Of a DNA stretch of 64,000 bases, positions 33,855 to 42,497 are shown in pieces. The stretch comes from Halomicroarcula saliterrae (lineage in GTDB: Archaea; Halobacteriota; Halobacteria; Halobacteriales; Haloarculaceae): assembly GCF_031624395.1 (NCBI RefSeq), contig NZ_JAMQON010000001.1, positions 434,001-498,000 on the forward strand, written 5' to 3'. How positions within the stretch are numbered: position 1 is the first letter of the stretch; every line of letters begins with the position of its first letter. Position numbers and translations under genes: made by a program. The notes beneath the pieces are model-generated. The model saw only the letters and a program-made list of their open reading frames with translations. It was not told the origin of the DNA and made no database searches.

Positions 33855-34082
33855 ATGACGGGTTATTACGACATTGTCCTTGGACTTATCCCCCTCGCGA
33901 TGGCAGGAATCACTGGTAGTCTCGTCGTCGCCGGCTTCGCTCTGACGACAGCTATCCCGATGGCGTCGGTCGTCGCGGTCGGTCTCATCGGCCACGCGAT
34001 GTTCGTGCGTGCGCCGGTCGACCCCGTCCCCACCGAGCCCACCGAGTCCGTCCAGTCCGACCCAGTGCAGGCCACGGAGTAG
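33855..34082 (+). CDS. Small membrane protein with two helices
   Basis: A 75-residue protein with two hydrophobic helices (IVLGLIPLAMAGITGSLVVAG and a second IPMASVVAVGLIGHAMFV) and a short Pro/Glu-rich tail. It resembles small haloarchaeal membrane proteins of unknown role, and the GC and codon pattern look coding. A promoter-like element lies about 33 bases upstream. No function assigned. Confidence 0.65.
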   Translation: MTGYYDIVLGLIPLAMAGITGSLVVAGFALTTAIPMASVVAVGLIGHAMFVRAPVDPVPTEPTESVQSDPVQATE

Positions 34083-34159
34083 CCCGTCGGCGACCCGTCA
34101 GTTTTCTCTCTGCTGTTTCTGCCACCGGCGTTAAGGCGCCGTCGGTCCTATCACCGCGC

Positions 34160-35155
34160 ATGTCGACCGCCCTGTTTCTTTCGAGTGCCGAAATCGCCGA
34201 CCTCGCCAGTCCCGAAGAGTACGTCGCCCCCGTCCGTGCCGGATACCGGGAGCGCGGCCACGGCGCGCCGGCGGAACCCCGTACGACGCTGTTCAACGAG
34301 GCACCGGCGGGGATGCTGACGGGGTATCTCGCTATCCTTCCCGACACCGGCGCGATGGGAGGCTACACGTACGCAGCCGGCTTCTCGGGGCGCGACGCCC
34401 ACTTCGCGCTCCCGATTTTCGACGCCGACTCGGGGGACCCGCTCGCTCTGCTCGACGGCGCGAGCATGAACCCACACAAGACGGGCGCGGCCGGTGCCGT
34501 CGGCGTCGACGCGCTGGCACCGGTCGACGCCGCCGATCTCGCTATCATCGGTAGCGGCACACAGGCCCGCGGACAGCTCCGGGCGACCGCGACGGTTCGC
34601 GATTTCGACCGCGTCGAGGTGTACTCGCCCACACAGGAAAACCGCCAGTCGTTCGCCGCCGAGATGAACGAGGAACTGGACGCGACCGTCGCCGCGGTCG
34701 CGTCGTCGGCGGCGGCCGTCGAGGGGGCCGACGTGGTCGTCACCGCGACGAACGCCGCCGAGCCGGTGTTCGACGGCGAGATGCTCGACCCGGGCACGCA
34801 CGTCACGGCGATGGGTCAGTACCACCCCGAGAAGCGCGAACTCGACACTACGACTATCGAGCGCGCGACGTACGTCCCGGACCTCCGTGCCCGCGTCACG
34901 CGGGACGCTGGGTCGTTCATCGCGGCGCAGGAGGACGGGGCCGTCGACGAGACGCATATCCACGCCGAACTGGGCGAGGTCCTCGTCGGCGACGCGCCCG
35001 GCCGGGAGTCCCCGGACGACATCACGGTGTTCGACTCGGGGGGCACCGCTATCGAGACGGTGGCGTCGGCGAAGCTGCTCTACGACCGCGCAGTCGAGGA
35101 GGGCGTCGGCGAGGAGATCTCTTTCGCCCCCGCGAGCGACGCGATGGGTCGCTAG
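34160..35155 (+). CDS. Ornithine cyclodeaminase / mu-crystallin family dehydrogenase
   Basis: A 331-residue NAD(P)-binding protein. The family's DGASMNPHKTGAAGAVG segment (Lys as substrate ligand), the dinucleotide-binding LAIIGSGTQARGQL and VVVTATNAAEPV are clear. Members include ornithine cyclodeaminase, alanine dehydrogenase of archaeal type and ketimine reductase; sequence alone does not choose between them. Archaeal alanine dehydrogenase is a reasonable alternative. It stands alone upstream of a convergent protease gene. Confidence 0.88.
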   Translation: MSTALFLSSAEIADLASPEEYVAPVRAGYRERGHGAPAEPRTTLFNEAPAGMLTGYLAILPDTGAMGGYTYAAGFSGRDAHFALPIFDADSGDPLALLDGASMNPHKTGAAGAVGVDALAPVDAADLAIIGSGTQARGQLRATATVRDFDRVEVYSPTQENRQSFAAEMNEELDATVAAVASSAAAVEGADVVVTATNAAEPVFDGEMLDPGTHVTAMGQYHPEKRELDTTTIERATYVPDLRARVTRDAGSFIAAQEDGAVDETHIHAELGEVLVGDAPGRESPDDITVFDSGGTAIETVASAKLLYDRAVEEGVGEEISFAPASDAMGR

Positions 35156-35165
35156 CGGCGCAGCC

Positions 35166-36197
35166 TCAGATGTACGGCGGGAGTCCGATGGCCTCGACGA
35201 GGCCGATGCCGGCCGCTACCGAACCGACGATGTAGCCAGCGATGGTCCCGCCGTTGAGCAGCGGGAGGCCGGCGTGGGCCCGGCCCTTGAGCACCATCCA
35301 GAGCAACACCGCGAGACCGACGAACGTCCCGACCATCGCCGTCACGGCCGGCAGTGGCACCCCGAGTACGGTCCGGACGCCGGCGGGCGCGAAGAAGGCG
35401 GCGCTGGCGACCAGCACCGTCGGGATGATTGCGTCACCGAGCCCGATGAACAGCGCGTCCCGGTCCAGGGGCCCCTCGTCGGTCGTCGCTGCTTCGTCGG
35501 TATCGTCGGCGTCCGCCGATTCGGTCGCATCCTCGTCGGTATCGTCGGCGTCCGCCGATTCGTCCGCGCTCTCCGTCGGGTCCGGCGTCGTCGCGTCCAG
35601 ATAGGAGTACGACAGCGACAGTGGAATAACCAGCACCACGGGGACCTTCAGGTCCATGACGCCGGAGGCCAGCGTCAGCATGTGCTCGGTGCCGTAGACG
35701 CTGATGGCGTCGTAGACGGCGAGTACCGACAGCAACACCAGGGCGGGGAGGACACCGAAGCTGATACCGAACAGGCCGGCGGCGGCGGCACCCATCACCG
35801 TGCCGGCGGTGTCGATGACGTACCACTCGGGGTGGACGAGCAGTCCGACGCCGAGCAGTGTCGCGAGGCCCACCGCGAGCACGTTGAACCCGCCCACTAC
35901 GTACACCGGGGGTACGACCAGACGGAAGATGTACAGCGAGAGCCACGCGCTCGAAAAGACGATGAGGCCCCGTATCAGCTGGTCGGCGTCGTACCGGAAG
36001 GCGAGCAACATCCCGGCCGTCGCCAGCAGGATGGCCCCGATGTAGACGATGCTGTTTGTCGGGTCGGACGGGTCCTCGACGGCCTGATAGCCGGCGGTCT
36101 CGAAGGGTTCGACGAGTGCGAGCGCGCCGAGCTGGACGAAGAGGAAGATGAGTGCGATGAGCGTACACCCGGCGAGGGCACGCCAGCGTCGGTCCAT
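35166..36197 (-). CDS. Presenilin/SPP-type intramembrane aspartyl protease
   Basis: A 343-residue A22-family membrane protease with about nine hydrophobic segments. The two catalytic [13 protein letters not shown] D163 in AVYDAISV and D255 in FIGLGDAI, and a PAL-like GLPLLNGG follows at 310-317. The cytoplasmic loop between the catalytic helices (about 201-245) is highly acidic and contains a 13-residue tandem repeat. It would cleave substrates within the membrane; haloarchaeal substrates are unknown. Confidence 0.9.
   Translation of the reverse strand: MDRRWRALAGCTLIALIFLFVQLGALALVEPFETAGYQAVEDPSDPTNSIVYIGAILLATAGMLLAFRYDADQLIRGLIVFSSAWLSLYIFRLVVPPVYVVGGFNVLAVGLATLLGVGLLVHPEWYVIDTAGTVMGAAAAGLFGISFGVLPALVLLSVLAVYDAISVYGTEHMLTLASGVMDLKVPVVLVIPLSLSYSYLDATTPDPTESADESADADDTDEDATESADADDTDEAATTDEGPLDRDALFIGLGDAIIPTVLVASAAFFAPAGVRTVLGVPLPAVTAMVGTFVGLAVLLWMVLKGRAHAGLPLLNGGTIAGYIVGSVAAGIGLVEAIGLPPYI
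35494..35562. repeat. 39-bp period tandem repeat inside the presenilin gene
   Basis: A 30-base block at 35494-35523 recurs exactly at 35533-35562. It encodes two copies of a 13-residue unit ESADADDTDE(D/A)AT in the acidic loop between the two catalytic helices. The exact DNA identity suggests a recent slippage or unequal-crossover expansion. Confidence 0.85.
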
Positions 36198-36254
36198 GAC
36201 AAGCCGTCCGACAGGACCGGCTTTCAGCGTTACGGACTCACGCTGCCGGCAGTG

Positions 36255-36482
36255 TCAGCGGGCGTACAGCGGCGAGCCGAGAACGGCGGGGAGATGAACG
36301 CTACTGCCGGGTGAGACGGCCATGTACGGACTGTCGACCGGGCCGAACACGTCGACGACTTTTCCGACGGTCCGGAGTTCGTCGTCGACGAGCCGGGTCC
36401 CGATAGCCGCGAACTCCTCGTCGGCCGACCGGACCACGGCCAGCCCCTGCGCGAGTCGCTCGACCGACCCGACGCGTCTCAT
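36255..36482 (-). CDS. gar1: H/ACA RNA-protein component Gar1
   Basis: A 75-residue Gar1-like beta-barrel protein that, with Cbf5, Nop10 and L7Ae, forms the RNA-guided pseudouridylation complex. Typical strands are [27 protein letters not shown], the family core. Its start overlaps the SRP19 stop by 4 bases, the archaeal gene order SRP19-Gar1. Confidence 0.9.
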   Translation of the reverse strand: MRRVGSVERLAQGLAVVRSADEEFAAIGTRLVDDELRTVGKVVDVFGPVDSPYMAVSPGSSVHLPAVLGSPLYAR

Positions 36483-36757
36483 TCGCGCAGCACCTGGATG
36501 TACGCGGCGACGGCCCCCAGCAGGTCCGTCTTCGTGGCGTCGTCGGCGTCCTTGACGACGACGCGTCCGCGCTGTTCGTGTTCGCGCGGGTACGTCTTCT
36601 CCCGCTCGATGACGGCGTCGTATCCGACCTGTTGGACTGCCTTGGCTATCTCGTCGGCCGTCGGCTCGGCGACCGCGAGGTCACGCGGGACCCGACGCCC
36701 CTCGCTCCGTGAGCGGTCCGCATCGAACGCGACCGGCCAGATGACGTTCTCGACCAT
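36479..36757 (-). CDS. srp19: Signal recognition particle subunit SRP19
   Basis: A 92-residue SRP19 that binds 7S RNA helices and promotes SRP54 loading. The N-terminal [19 protein letters not shown] with its basic loop and the later [18 protein letters not shown] match the family. First gene of an operon with Gar1; a TATA-like element CTTATG on the minus strand lies about 27 bases upstream. Confidence 0.93.
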   Translation of the reverse strand: MVENVIWPVAFDADRSRSEGRRVPRDLAVAEPTADEIAKAVQQVGYDAVIEREKTYPREHEQRGRVVVKDADDATKTDLLGAVAAYIQVLRE

Positions 36758-36849
36758 GTCACCCAGTCGCCACCGCGGGCTTATGTGCTTTTCCGACGGC
36801 CCCAGTGAGGCTATACACTTACATGAATGTACACGTAACTGGGAGCCAG

Positions 36850-37602
36850 ATGGTCAACAAAGCCTTCCTCAGTCTCGCTGCAGTAGTGCTGTTTGCCGTG
36901 TTCGGCACCGGGATTTTCGTCGGCATGCAGGTCGGCGGTCCCGACGTCAGTGGACCGCCGGCCGCCGAAACCACCGAGGCGGACGAGCCGGCGGCGACGG
37001 CCACACCAGTGGCCCCGGCCTCCACGCCGACGCCGACGCCGGCGTCCGAGCAGGACTCGGACCCAGAACCGGCGGGCGAGCGCGAGTCGATACCAGCGCG
37101 TGAGTTCAACGGGGCCAACATCAGCTCCTACATCGTCCAGTACGTCAACGATGCGCGCGCCGATGACGGGCGTGAAGAGCTCTCCACCGAGGGTACCACG
37201 GCCGGTACGGTACGCAGGATGGCGCAGAGGCACGCCGATTCGATGGCCGAGGCGGGGCGGGTGAACCACACGATCGACGGCGTCACCAGCGCGGACCGCT
37301 ACGAGAACAACGGGCTGTTTCAGACCTGTGGGGTCAACGTCAACGGGAACTACGTCGTGAGCCCGGATAACGACGACCTGGAAGTGGTCGGTGGGACCGT
37401 CGCCGGCGACACGTACACCGAAGACGGGACCGAGCAGTTCAACGCTGACGACGCGGCCGTCGCCCGCGCTCTCGTCGACGGGTGGCTGTCGACGAGGGGC
37501 GCACAGAGCAAACTCCTCATCCCCGACGCCGGTCGAATCGGTGTCGGCGTCACGGTCAACAACCGAGGGGTCGTCTACGCGACGGTCAACCTCTGTAGCT
37601 GA
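36850..37602 (+). CDS. Membrane-anchored CAP/SCP-domain extracellular protein
   Basis: A 250-residue protein with an N-terminal signal anchor (about 5-30), a 55-residue Ala/Thr/Pro/Glu linker typical of haloarchaeal surface proteins, and a CAP-superfamily C-terminal domain: [31 protein letters not shown] with the conserved histidines, then [13 protein letters not shown] and [18 protein letters not shown]. The ATG at 36850 is preferred over one at 36823 because the TATA-like CTATACAC at 36811-36818 would place transcription start near 36842. CAP proteins have varied roles; function here is unknown. Confidence 0.75.
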   Translation: MVNKAFLSLAAVVLFAVFGTGIFVGMQVGGPDVSGPPAAETTEADEPAATATPVAPASTPTPTPASEQDSDPEPAGERESIPAREFNGANISSYIVQYVNDARADDGREELSTEGTTAGTVRRMAQRHADSMAEAGRVNHTIDGVTSADRYENNGLFQTCGVNVNGNYVVSPDNDDLEVVGGTVAGDTYTEDGTEQFNADDAAVARALVDGWLSTRGAQSKLLIPDAGRIGVGVTVNNRGVVYATVNLCS

Positions 37603-37608
37603 GGCCGG

Positions 37609-38040
37609 CTAGCGCCGTTCCCACAGCACCTGTCCGACCATCGAGAGGACGGTGTCGCCGCTGTCGGTGGTCGTCGTCACGTCGATAGCGACCCGTCCCC
37701 GCTCGTCGTCGAACGGTTCCTTCTCGCTGATCTCGGTGTGCACGGAGAGCCTGTCGCCGGGCCTGACTGGTTCGGGCCAGCGGAGCGAATCGACGCCGAG
37801 TGCCCCCAGTGCCCGCGAGTCGGCCAGCTGGTGGTCGACGAGGAGCCGCATCGTCATCGCCGCCGTGTGCCAGCCGCTGGCGACGAGCCCGCCGAACATC
37901 GACTGGGCCGCCGCGTCCGGGTCGGTGTGTATCGGCTGTGGGTCGTACCGACCGGCGAAGGCCGTCAGCTCCTCGCGCGTGACCTCGTAGTCGCCGAAGC
38001 TATCGGTGTCGCCGACAGCGAGCGCCTCGAAGTACTCCAT
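37609..38040 (-). CDS. MaoC-family (R)-hydratase-like protein
   Basis: A 143-residue hot-dog-fold protein. The hydratase-2 motif with catalytic Asp/His is visible in GRYDPQPIHTDPDAA, followed by FGGLVASGWHTAAMTMRL. Such proteins hydrate enoyl-CoA thioesters in fatty-acid or polyhydroxyalkanoate metabolism. Single gene, 3' end only 7 bases from the convergent CAP gene. Confidence 0.88.
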   Translation of the reverse strand: MEYFEALAVGDTDSFGDYEVTREELTAFAGRYDPQPIHTDPDAAAQSMFGGLVASGWHTAAMTMRLLVDHQLADSRALGALGVDSLRWPEPVRPGDRLSVHTEISEKEPFDDERGRVAIDVTTTTDSGDTVLSMVGQVLWERR

Positions 38041-38093
38041 ACGGCTGCTACGGAACTACGGCGCCTAACAGTACCGGAGAAGAGACCGTCCGT

Positions 38094-38912
38094 TCAGGCC
38101 GGGGTGGCCGTGCCGGTCGGCGTCTGCGTGGTGTTCGACTGCGTGCTGTCGGCGCTCGTCGAGTTCCCGCTACCCTCGGCCGAAGCGCGCTGGTCGCTCA
38201 GCCACTGCTGGTACTCGTCCTGCGGGACCACTTCGACGGTGCCCAGCATCTGGGAGTGACCCGAGCCACAGTACTCGGCACAGTACAGCTGGTAGGTCCC
38301 CGTCTCGGTCGGCACCGTCCGGAGGTTGTTGTACTGCCCCGGGAAGGCGTCGGCTTTCAGCCCCAGGCTCGGCACGTGGAACGCGTGGAGCCAGTCACGC
38401 GAGGTGACCCGTATGTTCACCTCTTGGTTCGCCGGTAACTTGAGCGTCCCCGTTTCGCTCACGGCGGTCGTCCCGTCGAAGCTCGACCCGTTGTGGTAGA
38501 ACGTCCAGCCGTAGCGGTACGCCTGCACCTCGACGTGTGCGACGTCCTCGGTCTGTAACTCCACCTGATTGGTCGATTCGGCCGTGACGAAGGGGTTCGC
38601 AAGCACCTGATAGGAGGCGACCCCGACGAACAGGAGGATGATGGCCGTCGCGATGGTCCACGTGATCTCCAGTCGGCGGTTCTCCATGGTCGGCAGTGGT
38701 TCCTCCTGATTGCGGAACCGCCAGACCGTGTAGATGAGGATTCCCTCGACCAGCACGGTAATCGGGATCGCGACGTAGAGCAGATTCATGTTGAGGTTCC
38801 AAATCTCCTCGACCGTCGTGGATGCCGATGGCTGTGCTGCGACGGGTTCGGCGGCGAGTGCGAACAGCGCAGCGCCGAACAGCGCGACCAGACCGGCGCG
38901 TCTCCGATTCAT
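38094..38912 (-). CDS. coxB: Cytochrome c oxidase subunit II
   Basis: A 272-residue subunit II with a signal peptide, two membrane helices (about 43-66 and 84-104) and a cupredoxin domain. The CuA ligands are complete: H176, C211, E213, C215, H219 and M222 in WLHAF and CAEYCGSGHSQM. The C-terminus is a Ser/Thr-rich tail. Electrons would come from a halocyanin or cytochrome. Divergent assembly genes lie upstream; subunit I is not in the window. A TATA element GATAAATAA (38935-38943) lies 27 bases before the start. Confidence 0.95.
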   Translation of the reverse strand: MNRRRAGLVALFGAALFALAAEPVAAQPSASTTVEEIWNLNMNLLYVAIPITVLVEGILIYTVWRFRNQEEPLPTMENRRLEITWTIATAIILLFVGVASYQVLANPFVTAESTNQVELQTEDVAHVEVQAYRYGWTFYHNGSSFDGTTAVSETGTLKLPANQEVNIRVTSRDWLHAFHVPSLGLKADAFPGQYNNLRTVPTETGTYQLYCAEYCGSGHSQMLGTVEVVPQDEYQQWLSDQRASAEGSGNSTSADSTQSNTTQTPTGTATPA

Positions 38913-39147
38913 GTGCGCGGCTTAGGATTTCGGGGATAAATAACTGCTGTCTCACCTCCCGGAACGGTCTGCGTTTTCAGTGCCGCCCCGTGTCGACTGC
39001 CCGCTAGTCTTTGCTGCCACCAGTCCGCACAGCCGGCCGGATGTGACACTTCACTCACACTCCCGACTCCCGGCTGACTTCCATCCACACCGCGCCACTG
39101 GGCGGAAAAGCGAGGAGTCTAAGTGTCCGTACTCAAAGGATACACCA

Positions 39148-40545
39148 ATGGCAGAGAGCCGGACCTTCACCGGGCTACTGGCCGCGACGGCCGTCGGCGT
39201 CTACCTGCTCGTCATCGCGGGCGCGACGGCCGCGATCACCGACGCCGTCGCCGCCTGCAGCTCCTGGCCGCTGTGTCAGGGGCCGGTGACGCTCGCCGAG
39301 CCCGACCTGCTGATAGCGCGGGGCCACCGGCTGACCGCTGCGGCGGTCGGCCTCCTCGCGCTGGGCACAGTCGCACTGGGGCTCCGGACAGCGACCCGGG
39401 GCCGGGTGAAAGCGGCGTTACTCGCCGCCATCGCACTGTACCCGGTCCAGATAGCGCTGGGCGCGTTCGTCGCTACCTCCGGGGCTGCCGGCGTGCTCCC
39501 CGGCGCCCATCTGGGTGTCGGGATGGCGATTTTCGTCTCGTTCGTCCTCGCGCTCGCGTGGCATCTCGAAGCCGAGACCGGCAGCGACGACGAGGAACCG
39601 GTCGACGACCTCTCGCCCGCACCGATGCCCGAGGAGACCGACGAGCCCGCGGCGCCGACGGCCCAGCTCTCGACGCGCCAGCGCGTCCTGGGCACGGCGA
39701 ACGCCTACTTCCGGCTGATGAAACCCCGGCTGATGTGGCTCCTGTGTCTGGTCGCCGCCGCCGGGATGGCGCTCGCGTCCGGTCCCGGGCTCTCGATTCG
39801 GACCGTCCTCCTGACGCTGGGGGGCGGCGTGCTGGCTATCGGCTCCTCGGGGACGTTCAACCACGTGCTCGAACGCGACATCGACAAGCGGATGGACCGG
39901 ACCTCGGACCGACCTATCGCGACGCACACGATTCCGGTCCGGAACGCGATGGCCTTCGGCCTCGCGCTCGCGGCGGCCGCGCTGTTCCTGTTCTGGCAGG
40001 TCAACGTACTGGCCGCGGCGCTCGGGCTGACGGCCATCCTCTTTTACAGCGTCATCTACACGCTCGTGCTGAAACCCAACACGGTCCAGAACACGGTGAT
40101 CGGCGGGGCCGCGGGTGCGCTTCCGGCGCTCATCGGCTGGGTCGCTATCGACGGGAGTATCGGCCTGCCCGGGCTGGCGCTCGCCGGCGTCATCTTCCTG
40201 TGGACGCCCGCGCACTTCTACAACCTGGCGCTCGCGTACAAGGACGACTACGAGAAAGGGGGCTTCCCGATGATGCCGGTCGTCCGCGGGGAGACCGAGA
40301 CGCGAAAACACATCGTCTACTATCTCGGGGCGACGCTCGTGGGGTCGGGCGTGCTCGCGGCGCTGACCTCGCTTGGCTGGGTGTACGCGCTCACCTCGGC
40401 CGTCGTGGGGGCCGTCTTCCTCTGGGCGGTCATCCGACTCCACCGTGAACAGACCGAGGGCGCGGCGTTCCGCGCGTTCCACGCCTCGAACGCCTATCTG
40501 GGCCTCCTGCTGGTGGCCGTCGTCGTCGACGCCCTCGCGATATGA
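39148..40545 (+). CDS. ctaB: Fused heme A synthase-like (CtaA) and heme O synthase (CtaB)
   Basis: A 465-residue fusion. Residues 1-135 are a half-length CtaA-like domain with about four helices, the cysteine pair C37/C43 in ACSSWPLCQG and heme-ligand-type histidines in RGHRLTA and GAHLGVG. After a 45-residue acidic linker, residues 180-465 are a CtaB prenyltransferase with NHVLERDIDKRMDRTSDRPI-type Asp-rich motif and a second KDDYEKGGFPMMPV motif. The enzyme would farnesylate heme b and perhaps oxidise heme o for the terminal oxidase. Confidence 0.9.
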   Translation: MAESRTFTGLLAATAVGVYLLVIAGATAAITDAVAACSSWPLCQGPVTLAEPDLLIARGHRLTAAAVGLLALGTVALGLRTATRGRVKAALLAAIALYPVQIALGAFVATSGAAGVLPGAHLGVGMAIFVSFVLALAWHLEAETGSDDEEPVDDLSPAPMPEETDEPAAPTAQLSTRQRVLGTANAYFRLMKPRLMWLLCLVAAAGMALASGPGLSIRTVLLTLGGGVLAIGSSGTFNHVLERDIDKRMDRTSDRPIATHTIPVRNAMAFGLALAAAALFLFWQVNVLAAALGLTAILFYSVIYTLVLKPNTVQNTVIGGAAGALPALIGWVAIDGSIGLPGLALAGVIFLWTPAHFYNLALAYKDDYEKGGFPMMPVVRGETETRKHIVYYLGATLVGSGVLAALTSLGWVYALTSAVVGAVFLWAVIRLHREQTEGAAFRAFHASNAYLGLLLVAVVVDALAI

Positions 40546-41228
40546 GCACGCTCGATGGGGACCTGCGCGGGCTGGTTCCCGAGGGGCGCTCGCTCGCGCT
40601 GTGGGCCGTCGTTTTGAACACGGAGCTACTTGCGGTCATGCTGTATCTCCTCTTGCTCCCAGGTGCCGCGACGGACCCGGTGTTGCTCGGCTTCCCGTTC
40701 GTCTGGCTCAACGTCGCCGGCTGGGTCCTCCTCCGGGTCCGGGCGGCGCCCGCCTCCGCCCGGCGCCGCGCTGTCGCCGCCGCCGTCGCCGTGGGCTACG
40801 GGCTGGTGCTCGGGTACGTCGGCGGCGTCGTCGGTCTCGGCGGCACGGGCGGCGGACTGCGAGTCGTCCTCGCGGCGCCGCCGGGCTTTGCGCCGTCGTT
40901 CGTCTACAGCGGTTCGAGCCTCGCCGTCGTCGTCACGCCCTGGAAGGTCGCGGGCTACCTCGCGCTCTCGTATCTGGTGTACGTCACCGTCGTCGACGCC
41001 AGCGGCGGCGTCGCCGGCGGTCTGCTCGGGCTCTTCTCGTGTGTGAGCTGTGTCCTCCCCATCGTCGCCTCCGTCGTTGGCGGCTTCGCCGGCGTCGGCG
41101 CGACGCTGTATCAGGCCGCGCTCTACCAGTCCTACGGGCTCTCGACGGCGGTGTTCCTGGCGTCGGTCGGTCTGCTCTACGCCGTCCACCGGTTCGACGT
41201 CACCCTCGTCGGCTGGCTGCGGAGCTGA
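40542..41228 (+). CDS. Conserved haloarchaeal membrane protein near oxidase genes (DUF7546-like)
   Basis: A 228-residue protein with about six membrane helices. It starts inside the stop of the CtaA-CtaB gene (ATGA overlap), so expression is coupled. A CVSC pair sits in the fourth or fifth helix (LGLFSCVSCVLP) and might bind copper or heme, which is speculative. Haloarchaeal homologues usually occupy this position in oxidase assembly clusters. No function known. Confidence 0.75.
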   Translation: MSTLDGDLRGLVPEGRSLALWAVVLNTELLAVMLYLLLLPGAATDPVLLGFPFVWLNVAGWVLLRVRAAPASARRRAVAAAVAVGYGLVLGYVGGVVGLGGTGGGLRVVLAAPPGFAPSFVYSGSSLAVVVTPWKVAGYLALSYLVYVTVVDASGGVAGGLLGLFSCVSCVLPIVASVVGGFAGVGATLYQAALYQSYGLSTAVFLASVGLLYAVHRFDVTLVGWLRS

Positions 41229-41278
41229 CTGCCGGCCGGTCCGGTGCCTTTGTCACGGCCGCCGCCGTAGCGCCGCCC

Positions 41279-41509
41279 ATGACCGACGTCGAAATCGAGT
41301 ACTGCGTCCCGTGTGGCTTTCGCGAACGGGCGCTGGACGTGGAGCGAGCGATTCTGACCGGCCTGGAGACGGACCTCGACCGCGTGAGTCTGGTGATGGG
41401 CGACCACGGCGTCTTCCGCGTCACCGTCGACGGCGAGGCGGTGTACGAGAAGGGCGAAGACGACTACGGCGTCGACGACATCGTCCGGCGGGTCCGCGAG
41501 CGGCTCTGA
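41279..41509 (+). CDS. Rdx/SelW-like thioredoxin-fold protein
   Basis: A 76-residue protein with an N-terminal CxxC (C9 and C12 in YCVPCGF) in the beta-alpha-beta pattern of the Rdx family, which includes selenoprotein W-like redox proteins. Lying between a membrane protein and an ABC exporter in the oxidase cluster, it may maintain thiols or copper sites during assembly; that is inference. Confidence 0.85.
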   Translation: MTDVEIEYCVPCGFRERALDVERAILTGLETDLDRVSLVMGDHGVFRVTVDGEAVYEKGEDDYGVDDIVRRVRERL

Positions 41510-41558
41510 CCCGCCGGAGAACGGAACGGCTTTCGGCGACCGAATCTGACGGTGCAAC

Positions 41559-42497
41559 ATGACCGAGGTACTCGTCGCTGAAGACGTTCGCCGGAGCTAC
41601 GGCGACACCGTCGCACTCGACGGGGTGTCGCTGTCGGCGACGGCGGGCGAGGTGCTGGCGCTGGTCGGACCGAACGGGGCCGGAAAGACGACGCTCGTCC
41701 GGGCGTTGACCGGGACGACCGACGCCGAGGGACGCGTCGAACTGTTCGGCGAACCGCCGACGGCGGTCGACCGGGCCCGCATCGGCCTGCTCCCGCAGTC
41801 GTTTACCCCCCACGAGCGACTGACCGCCCGCGAGCTCGTGGCCTACTACGCCGGCCTCTACGACGAGACGCGCGACGTCGACGACGTGCTCGCCGACGTG
41901 GGTCTCGCTGACACCGCCGACACGCACTACGAGAACCTCAGCGGCGGGCAACAGCGCCGGACCTGCGTGGCGACGGCGCTCATCAACGACCCGGACCTGC
42001 TCGTGCTGGACGAGCCGACGACGGGTATCGACCCCGCCGGTCGACAGGCCCTGTGGGGGTTGCTCGAAGGGCTCGCGGACCGCGGCGTCACCATCCTCGT
42101 GACGACCCACTACATGGAGGAGGCCCAGCGACTGGCCGACCGCGTCGGCCTGCTGGCCGACGGGCGGCTCGTCGCGCTGGACGCGCCCGAGGCGCTGGTC
42201 GCCGAACACGGCGCCGATAGCCAGCTCGTCGTCGACGGGGAGTTCGACGACGGGGCGCTCGACGCTATCGACTACCCGGCCGAGACGGCGCTGCGGAACG
42301 GGCGCCTCGTCGTCTACGGCGTCCGGCCCGAGTCAATCGGGGGCGTCGTCGACGCACTCGACGCGGCCGGGCTGGCATACGACAGCCTGACGTGGAAACA
42401 GCCGGACCTGGAGGACGTGTATCTGGAACTCACCGGCACCGGCGTCGGCCGCGCGGGCGAGCCCCGCGAGACGGCCCCTGCAGGGGGTGCCAGATGA
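41559..42497 (+). CDS. ABC transporter ATP-binding protein (CcmA/NosF-like)
   Basis: A 312-residue ATPase with Walker A GPNGAGKT, signature LSGGQQRR, Walker B LLVLDEPTTGIDP and switch H in VTTHYMEEAQ. The C-terminal 80 residues are the regulatory extension usual in ABC-2 exporters. Its stop overlaps the permease start. Position among oxidase assembly genes suggests a role in export for respiration (for example a copper or heme related system), but the cargo is unknown. Confidence 0.92.
   Translation: MTEVLVAEDVRRSYGDTVALDGVSLSATAGEVLALVGPNGAGKTTLVRALTGTTDAEGRVELFGEPPTAVDRARIGLLPQSFTPHERLTARELVAYYAGLYDETRDVDDVLADVGLADTADTHYENLSGGQQRRTCVATALINDPDLLVLDEPTTGIDPAGRQALWGLLEGLADRGVTILVTTHYMEEAQRLADRVGLLADGRLVALDAPEALVAEHGADSQLVVDGEFDDGALDAIDYPAETALRNGRLVVYGVRPESIGGVVDALDAAGLAYDSLTWKQPDLEDVYLELTGTGVGRAGEPRETAPAGGAR

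Noticed and set aside
39006-39147. Upstream extension of the CtaA-CtaB frame
   Set aside because: The extension is Arg/Ser/His-rich with no helix; the ATG at 39148 begins directly before the first membrane helix and has a promoter-like element at the right distance.
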